From Antedon mediterranea (lineage: Eukaryota; Echinodermata; Crinoidea; Comatulida; Antedonidae): DNA of 64,000 bases. Every line of letters begins with the position of its first letter. The first letter of the stretch is position 1. The notes beneath the pieces are model-generated. The model saw only the letters and a program-made list of their open reading frames with translations. It ran no database searches and was not told where the DNA came from. The translations under genes were made by a program, and so were the position numbers. Shown here piece by piece: positions 56,366 through 64,000 of this stretch. The stretch is taken from NCBI RefSeq assembly GCF_964355755.1, contig NC_092678.1:953922-1017921 (forward strand), given 5' to 3'.

Positions 56366-59300
56366 TCAGTCGTCGAGCTGACAGAGCATGGCAGTACCTC
56401 TCTTAACCCAGTGTCGACTGTCGATAGCAGTTGGTAAATCAAAGCCTAATACAAAGTTGGTAGATAAGCCTGTTGTTGACAGTGTACCACGCCTCTCACT
56501 TGTCTTGTACAGAGGACATCGGTAGTCTGTCTTCGCCTTGAAATTCTCTTGAATGCCTGAAAATTGAGGTTATAATATTAATGGACGATTCAAATTGCTG
56601 TTTAATAAATATACTTTAGTATGATATTAGTTTGATAGTGTGGATAGAGCTTTAGTGATACTGTATTTTGAACCAGATGAACTTATGTAATAGCTTTATA
56701 TGTATTGGTCGTGATTAATGGGCAATTACCGCAAATATACTTTAGTGTTTTTAATTTCAGCACATTATTCTATTGATAATAATAACAATAACATTACCTG
56801 GTTTAATAATAACAATAACATTACCTGGTTTAATAATAACAATAACATTACCTGGTTTAATAATAACAATAACATTACCTGGTTTAATAATAACAATAAC
56901 ATTACCTGGTTTAATAATAACAATAACATTACCTGGTTTAATAATAACAATAACATTACCTGGTTTAATAATAACAATAACATTACCTGGTTTAATAATA
57001 ACAATAACATTACCTGGTTTAATAATAACAATAACATTACCTGGTTTAATCCAAATAACAGGCATAGAATCAAAGAGAACCTTTGGTAATTGTTCTGCTA
57101 ATACACCCCTGAAAAGAGACAAGTTAATCATCATCACAACTCAAAAAAACTAATACAAATTACAACTATCTATGATGGCTTAATGTCGTACACCTAATAA
57201 TAATAATAATAATATTTATTTATTTAAGTTAAGAAAAGTATATTTTAGTTGCAGTAAGCGATAGGAATGAGCGGAAATAGAATAACAACTTAATCTATCA
57301 TCAATAAAATATACATAACAAATTAGTACAAAGTTTTTTCACAAAACTACAGTAATAAGAGAAACCTGTTCAATAAATTAGCTTTTAATGATACAAAATT
57401 ATAAATCTAAATCTATGATATGATGATGCTTTAATGTTCACCTGAGTTAAATAAACCACTGTAAATTAAAACAACTAAAACAGAACTGGAGAAATGTACG
57501 ACGTGTCTAAGGTAACTTAATGTGCATCTGTTCTAAGTTAAATAAATTAGTAAGTTAGAAAAATCCCTATCTAGTCCTAAACATTAGTTTGGTGTTGGTC
57601 TATCTAAGATTGGTGTTAATTTAGAGCAAAACTAAAAGATATACTTGCCGCCAAACTGGTGAAATTGGCTCAACTATTTATTGATATTGGTTGGTTAAAT
57701 GCAAAGCAACGAAATGTATTAAAAAGCGGTGATTAAAGCAGCTGCTGTTTAAGCACGAAAGAAAGTACATTCTATTTTGGATTTAAACATGCAATGACAG
57801 GCATGCAAGAGATCTAAACCCCGATGACATGCAATGACAGGCATGCAAGAGATCTTTAACCCCTCTAACATGCAATGACAGGCATGCAAGAGATCTTTAA
57901 CCCCTATGACATGCAATGACAGGCATGCAAGAGATCTTTAACCCCTATGACATGCAATGACAGGCATGCAAGAGATCTTTAACCCCTATGACATGCAATG
58001 ACAGGCATGCAAGAGATCTTTAACCCCTATGACATGCAATGACAGGCATGCAAGAGATCTTTAACCCCTATGACATGCAATGACAGGCATGCAAAAGATC
58101 TTTAACCCCTATGACATGCAATGACAGGCATGCAAGAGATCTTTAACCCCTATGACATGCAATGACAGGCATGCAAGAGATCTTTAACCCCTATGAATCT
58201 ACTGACTTACTTCTTTCTATCCCATCTAGCACCATCTAAGAAAAGACCGTTGATGTACACTCCATCTTCTGGCGATACATCACTTGTCTCCCGTGGCAAC
58301 ACCTGTAAACAATTAACCAATCAATCATTATTTAGTTTGAACAAAAGAGTACAGTCTTTAAGATGTCTGTAAATTTATTCCGTCTTAACACCTTTAAATG
58401 TAATCTTTTAAACGTTGTGCCGTAATTCACTGCTTATGGTACAGCTACGACCAATCTTGTGAGATTGTACATTTTATGTGCATTTGTGCGAATAAAAGTA
58501 CCAGAATATACAATGCAAGACTTGGTGTATACCTACTGTATATATATATTCAGACACATTCTTGTAAATTTAAAAGCTTACCTCAAACTCAAACGCTGTT
58601 TTATCAATTGGTATTGTGTACTTCCGTGCGTAATTCTGCCTCGTGCCCGTCAAAAACGCCTGTGTGAAGTAGAACCCTGACAACCAAAACACGCATGGTT
58701 TGCCCGAATCAAACCAATCCTGTAAAAACTTGAGTCTGGCTAGGAAGTCATTCACGTAACTTCCAAGAGGTTTCAAGCTTGGGTATGAATTCTTGGCCCA
58801 CATTTCCGGTACCTAAGTTTAAGTTTAATGAATAAAGGAATTTCAATGTAAAACTTTAACGTAATAGGCACAGCTAGGCAAAACAAATATTGTATTTTTC
58901 AATATAAAGACTGAATAATAAAGTCAATAGACAATGAGTGTTACCTTGCCAATAAGCAGATTGCTAGCCACTGCCTCCAAGTCAGCTGACATCACAACTA
59001 AACCCTTTATTGCTTTCTGTAGGTTCTGAAGGCTCACACGAATTACTGACATCAACCTACAAAGAAGAAAAGAAAAAGTTTATTAAAGGAATCTACCTAT
59101 GTTGTAAGTAAAAGGACACGTATGCGCTAAACCCAGGATCCCGGAGCTTACAGTGGCCCCCAAGCAGAGCCCAAAGGAAACAACAGGCATTAAAATATGT
59201 TGAAACGGCTAAAAATTAAGGTTATGCCACTGTATGTGTACACTCTTGGATATCAGGGGTAAAGATGACAAGGGTAAAGATGACAAGGGTAAAGATGACA

Positions 59301-62300
59301 AGGGTAAAGATGACAGGGGTAAAGATGACAGGGGTAAAGATGACAAGGGTAAAGATGACAAGGGTAAAGATGACAGGGGTAAAGATGACAAGTATAAAGG
59401 TGACAAGTAGTCTTACTTGTTGAATCTCTCCATCTCTTGCACCAGTACAGTGTTCATACTTTCTTCATACACCACTGGGTACTTCTTCTGAGCTACTTCT
59501 AAGTCAAAGTTTGCTGGAAGCTGAAACAAAAATGATAGATGTTGATAGAGTTTGTCAAATATCATGTCACAGGCAAGAACATATTAATATTATACTAATT
59601 TGATTGTATTCACAATAGATAATTAGTAAATTGTTTGTTTTCCTTTTTAGACTAATTGTAATTGGTGAATACCAGTCACCGGTATCTAAGTTTAAACTTA
59701 AGTAGATGTAAGTACCTAAGTTTAAACTTAAGTAGATGTAAGTACCTAAGTTTAAACTTAAGTAGATGTAAGTACCTAAGTTTAAACTTAAGTAGATGTA
59801 AGTACCTAAGTTTAAACTTAAGAAAGATGTAAGTACCTAAGTTTAAACTTAAGTAGATGTAAGTACCTAAGTTTAAACTTAAGTAGATGTAAGTACCTAA
59901 GTTTAAACTTAAGTAGATGTAAGTACCTAAGTTTAAACTTAAGTAGATGTAAGTACCTAAGTTTAAACTTAAGTAGATGTAAGTACCTAAGTTTAAACTT
60001 AAGAAAGATGTAAGTACCTAAGTTTAAACTTAAGTAGATGTAAGTACCTAAGTTTAAACTTAAGTAGATGTAAGTACCTAAGTTTAAACTTAAGTAGATG
60101 TAAGTACCTAAGTTTAAACTTAAGAAAGATGTAAGTACCTAAGTTTAAACTTAAGTAGATGTAAGTACCTAAGTTTAAACTTAAGTAGATGTAAGTACCT
60201 AAGTTTAAACTTAAGTAGATGTAAGTACCTAAGTTTAAACTTAAGAAAGATGTAAGTACCTAAGTTTAAACTTAAGTAGATGTAAGTACCTAAGTTTAAA
60301 CTTAAGTAGATGTAAGTACCTAAGTTTAAACTTAAGTAGATGTAAGTACCTAAGTTTAAACTTAAGAAAGATGTAAGTACCTAAGTTTAAACTTAAGTAG
60401 ATGTAAGTACCTAAGTTTAAACTTAAGAAAGATGTAAGTACCTAAGTTTAAACTTAAGTAGATGTAAGTACCTAAGTTTAAACTTAAGTAGATGTAAGTA
60501 CCTAAGTTTAAACTTAAGAAAGATGTAAGTACCTAAGTTTAAACTTAAGTAGATTTAAGTACGCTGTTGTACCTTTGATAGGATGTCTTTAGCAATTTCA
60601 AAAAGCACATCATCAGTTGTCTTACTGCCTCCTCCTCCACCAGCTCCACCTTGAGTCAGCAACAAAGAATCAAAGAGCATTCTGGTTTCTTGCAGAGACT
60701 TGGAAATGTCAACATTGTCATGCATACCAAACACCTCAGGCTTTTGTGACAGAGGCAAAGACTAACAAGACAAATTAAACCATGTTTATAAACTTAAAGA
60801 AATATTAAGATAGCCATAAAATGGAAAACACTGACATCAATAATAGATCCAATATAAAAACTGTACGGTATAACAAAAGACACAAACAAAAATAACTAAA
60901 AGATGCAAGCAACAATAAATAATTTATTATCTTCTTCTTACCTTAATAAACTCCATATATTCTTCATGTGATCCTTTTGGAGGGGCATAATACAACCCGC
61001 TGGGTGAGAACTTATACTTGGCATCGTCCACTATTTCAGGGGTGTAGAAATCAGAGAGGATAGTGAGTAAGCAACGACGATCCCAGTCATCCGTGACACG
61101 CCCTCCGTAGTTGCACTCTCCAGTTAAGTACGCAATTGCATCAAAAGGTACTTCTTTATACTCATTTACAAACATCTAAACCAGATCAAAAATATTTTCT
61201 TTGTAAATACAGAATAAAAAAAAAATATTATCTCTATAAATTCACTTCTACTGCTAAAGCTCTGTATACACTATCAAACTAGTTTGACAAAAAAAGTGTG
61301 ATATGCTCAAATATGGCAGTGATATGACATTATCATGTCTATATTTGGGCACATCATATTTTTGTTGTCACATAAAATTTGATAGTGTAGACAGAACTTT
61401 AGAATTCATCTTGTTAGATGATTGCAGACAGAGCCAAGCAAAAGAAACAAGTAAACAGAGACAAATGAACAGATGCCAAGCTCTCTCACCTGCACTTGTC
61501 GAACACTAATACGCAAATCCGACTCATTAAAACCATAAGGTATATTCCATCCCAGTGGTCCAAACTTTCTTCTTTCCTGAACCAAGGCATGGAAGAAACA
61601 CAAGCCAAACAAGAGCTTCTCAAATACCAATTCTTTACCAGGACAACCTGAAAAGAATTCATGGTCACTGATTGGATCGTTGAGGTAAGACTGCATCATG
61701 TTCATTCGCAGGCCAGTCGGTGGTTCATTGGTCATTTTCACGCCGTTTTGCAGCACGGTCACTGGAAACTGAGAAAAAGAAAACAAGCTTTTTGATTAAA
61801 ACACAAATAATACATAATTAATAGCCATCAATAATATTTAGTCAATAAATGCACCAATTATGTTCAAATAAAATAGAATACTCCTCTCATTATTTAATAA
61901 GGTTTATCGCAAATAGCTAGCAAAGAACGTCATTGTACAATGCATGATGGGAAGGGTAATCAAGTAATAGCGCCACCGTTATAATAACAACGTTATATAC
62001 TGGTGTGGCGATATTGGTCCCAATTTCTTCCCATCATGCATCGCTCACGCTATTTGCGATAAACCTGTTTCAAAGCAAGAACAATGACAGACTCATTTAT
62101 TTTACCTTGTTTGATGGATAACTGGTAAGCCATAATCTAAAGTCAGGATGTACATTATCAGGACTAAACTCTTCACAGAGTTTCTCCATCGCTGGCATCC
62201 ATGAGACGGCAAGATGACAGTTCTGCAACACTACCCATGTTCCATCTTTGACGGCTGCTTCTATTAGCTTCGCTGCCACCGGTCCCTAGGCAGTAGAAAT

Positions 62301-63800
62301 AACAACATCGTTTGTTATACGCTAGATATATACATAAAAAAAACATCATAGATACTATGATAGTACAACTCATAGAGGGTGAACTAGACATATCTGATTG
62401 GTTGATGTGATCCAGCTATATTCTGTGATTTTTCGCCAGCTAAGATTACATTGGAGTTGCGTAATCTCTTTGATATACACACCCCACTACCAAAACTATA
62501 CTCTCTTTCAACTGTTTCAAAAACCAACTCTCTTTCAACTGTACCAAAACCAAACTCTCTTGTAACGCTACCAAATCCAAACTCTCTTGCAACTCTACCA
62601 AATCCTAACTCTCTTGCAACTCTAGCAAATCCGAACTCTCTTGAAACTCTTTCAAAACTAATTTTCAAAACTAACCTGTCCTTGTCCAAGTGATATAGCA
62701 TTGAACTTATCCCCGCTGTAGCCTTTGTCACCAGCAAACTTCAACAGCGCTGCCATGGGATCTGCTCCTGGAGACAGGACAAAGATCAGTGGAGCACTAG
62801 CTTGGGAGTCCATGTAGCTCTTTGCCAAGTCAAATGGTGGCGGCTGTACAAACTTCTGGCCGAGCTTAGCTATCACGAAGTCTGTCACCATTGGCGCTAC
62901 CTGACAACACAAAAATAAAAGGTCAAATATTACCTTATTTGGTAAGTATTTGATTAAAAGTCTGAAATGTGTTTGCAATCCATTGCTAGTGATATTTAAT
63001 TAATTAAATCATAACTGTTTACCTTATCTGGTCGTAAACAACGTAAAATAATACACTTCTGAAAGTCTGTAAGAGATTCAGCAAAAGGTCCTGGAATAGT
63101 TTCTCTGTGCGGTTCTTTACTGTCATACAACTTACGCCAGTCTTCTATGTTATCTTGAAAATGATCTCTGAAATAAAATACATAAATTACAAAGATTATT
63201 ACCGACACTTATATCAACAATGCTTTCCACAAAGTGAGTTTAATTTTTTTATTTCCATTGTCTGTGATTGTCTTCATTCATCTTCATTGTTGTAAGTTTC
63301 ACAACAAACATATTGATTGTTAGGTAATTGGGAGGCCTAGGCCTACTTTAAGTATTGGTGTATGTGCGATAGTGGCTGTGTGTGAACTAGTACACCGGGG
63401 TAACCCCCTACTTGTCTCAAAAGATGCACTTAGGTTCTTTAAAGTGCACACAGCATTGTGTGTACACTGGACCTACGAATTATAGTCTTTTTCTGAGAAG
63501 ACTGTTCTACCACCAGAACCATGGAAAGAGTGAGGCTAGTACCCTTGTCGATATTATGGCTACATGGTTCCACTGTCTTAACCGCTTGCTCACTCACTCA
63601 CTCATACATGTGAAGAAAGTAGTAAAAGCAAGAAGTGAAACCTTAGTCCTTTGTAGCCTGGTAGGTCACACATACGACACAGCTCATCCCAACTCTTGTC
63701 TGCCAACCACGATGAGTCTGGGTTCTCAAGTTTGTTCTCAAGTCCAACACCACCAGTCAGAAAGAACATAAATTCTTCTAGACACATTTCCTTCTTATCT
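56366..63800 (-). CDS. Axonemal dynein heavy chain, C-terminal part (DNAH3/7/12-like), 3' end of gene
   Basis: Thirteen exons in phase: 63642-63800, 63023-63167, 62676-62900, 62106-62285, 61490-61768, 60942-61175, 60573-60761, 59417-59520, 58945-59056, 58582-58812, 58211-58302, 57041-57108 and 56366-56556. They code about 735 residues; the 5' part lies beyond the window. Family landmarks: [16 protein letters not shown], then the AAA6 region with [12 protein letters not shown] and [11 protein letters not shown]. These are followed by [73 protein letters not shown] and [18 protein letters not shown]. The end is [20 protein letters not shown] with terminus MLCQLDD. Such proteins are ATP-driven axonemal microtubule motors. 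The C-terminus resembles single-headed inner-arm dyneins DNAH3, 7 or 12. Several introns carry minisatellites at the donor side. Confidence 0.95.
56628..56655. repeat. Solo end of the AAGCTCTGTCTACACTATCA MITE
   Basis: TTAGTTTGATAGTGTGGATA followed by GAGCTTTAG matches one TIR of the family seen at 7610, 19017, 50342 and 61257. It lies in the last dynein intron without a second end. Confidence 0.65.
56775..57045. repeat. 27-bp minisatellite, ten copies, containing the dynein splice donor
   Basis: On the minus strand each unit reads AAACCAGGTAATG then TTATTGTTATTATT. The first unit in gene direction is the real exon end (AAACCAG|GTAATG, 57041/57040). The nine following units copy that donor at 27-bp steps down to 56798. 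The unit is 9 codons long and free of stops. Confidence 0.95.
57784..58196. repeat. 41-bp minisatellite, ten copies, in a dynein intron
   Basis: Unit GACATGCAATGACAGGCATG plus CAAGAGATCTTTAACCCCTAT. The array ends about 14 bp from the 5' splice site of exon 58211-58302. Confidence 0.95.
59258..59408. repeat. 15-bp minisatellite, about ten copies, in a dynein intron
   Basis: Unit GGTAAAGATGACAAG with A/G variants. It ends about 8 bp from the 5' splice site of exon 59417-59520. Confidence 0.95.
59690..60557. repeat. 30/31-bp minisatellite, about 28 copies, in a dynein intron
   Basis: Unit TAAGTACCTAAGTTTAAACT plus TAAGTAGATG, with an AAGAAAGATG variant that recurs in regular patterns. It contains the palindrome TAAGTTTAAACTTA. 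It ends about 15 bp from the 5' splice site of exon 60573-60761. Confidence 0.95.
61257..61399. mobile_element. MITE, TIR family AAGCTCTGTCTACACTATCA (copy 4)
   Basis: 143 bp, flanked by TA at 61255-61256 and 61400-61401. Left end AAGCTCTGTATACACTATCA, right end GATAGTGTAGACAGAACTT. Intronic in the dynein gene. Confidence 0.88.
62482..62664. repeat. 27-bp degenerate minisatellite in a dynein intron
   Basis: About six and a half units of AACTCTCTTGCAACTCTACC then AAATCC, with several variants. It ends about 12 bp from the 5' splice site of exon 62676-62900. Confidence 0.9.
63360..63505. repeat. Dispersed repeat, inverted partner of 18545-18672
   Basis: Contains TAACCCCCTACTTGTCTCAA and TAGGTTCTTTAAAGTGCACA, the complements of the cores seen in a CFAP100 intron. 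Intronic in the dynein gene. Confidence 0.75.
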
Positions 63801-64000
63801 CTACAATTTAAAACAATAATCAACAATAATAAAACAATATAGTTTATATACTAAAGTTAAAAAATGCCCATAAAAAAGTTTAAATAAAAAAGATTTGTGT
63901 CAGAGAGAAAAGTTAATAATTTTGTCAGATAGGACAAATATATAAAAGAATATAGTTTATATTGAACATTTTTTAATATATAAATGTACATATCATTATC
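63801..64000. other. Dynein intron running to the window edge
   Basis: AT-rich sequence upstream (gene direction) of exon 63642-63800. The next exon lies outside the window. Confidence 0.6.

Noticed and set aside
56757-57153. Open frames of over 100 codons on both strands across the 27-bp array
   Set aside because: Apart from the genuine exon 57041-57108, they are repeat translation; kept only as the splice-donor observation.

Overview
This window is eukaryotic nuclear DNA from an animal. Genes are split by many short introns with GT-AG borders, intergenic DNA is AT-rich, and interspersed and tandem repeats are dense. The gene set (alpha-2,8-sialyltransferases, KLF15, CFAP100, ATP6AP1, an axonemal dynein heavy chain, a clan-2 P450) fits a deuterostome. 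The frequent short motif TAGGCCTA and the repeat style suggest a marine invertebrate, most likely an echinoderm; that placement is inference.

Layout: (1) 1-1423, 5' part of a cytochrome P450 on the minus strand, running off the left edge. (2) 1975-3036, a 53-55 bp tandem array with one inverted unit. (3) 3252-8001, two tandem minus-strand ST8Sia-type sialyltransferase genes of four coding exons each. (4) 10390-11514, an intronless KLF15-like factor. (5) 13039-20081, CFAP100 in 16 coding exons, with a CR1-like LINE fragment in one intron. (6) 20950-32125, a 239-bp satellite split by a LINE fragment, which is itself split by a 9.1-kb palindrome of two inverted LTR retrotransposons. (7) 32240-34934, ATP6AP1 in nine exons on the plus strand. 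(8) 34935-56365, no confident host gene: many minisatellites, a pair of related 28/29-bp satellites (42.4-46.0 kb), MITEs, a foldback element with 9-bp target repeats and a decayed LINE. (9) 56366-63800, the 3' end (13 exons) of an axonemal dynein heavy chain on the minus strand.

CFAP100 and the dynein are both cilium/flagellum proteins. KLF15 and CFAP100 are also neighbours in human, so part of the order looks ancient. CFAP100 and ATP6AP1 are divergent. Removing the palindrome and its LINE host would shrink their 12-kb spacer to about 2 kb.

The most unusual items are the LTR palindrome, whose copies are non-autonomous and carry an unidentified 409-residue ORF set up like a spliced env-position gene, and the dynein gene, where five of twelve introns carry a minisatellite at or within about 20 bp of the 5' splice site. 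In one of these the array repeats the splice donor itself ten times in an in-frame 27-bp unit. All exon borders were assigned by eye from splice consensus, phase and family similarity.
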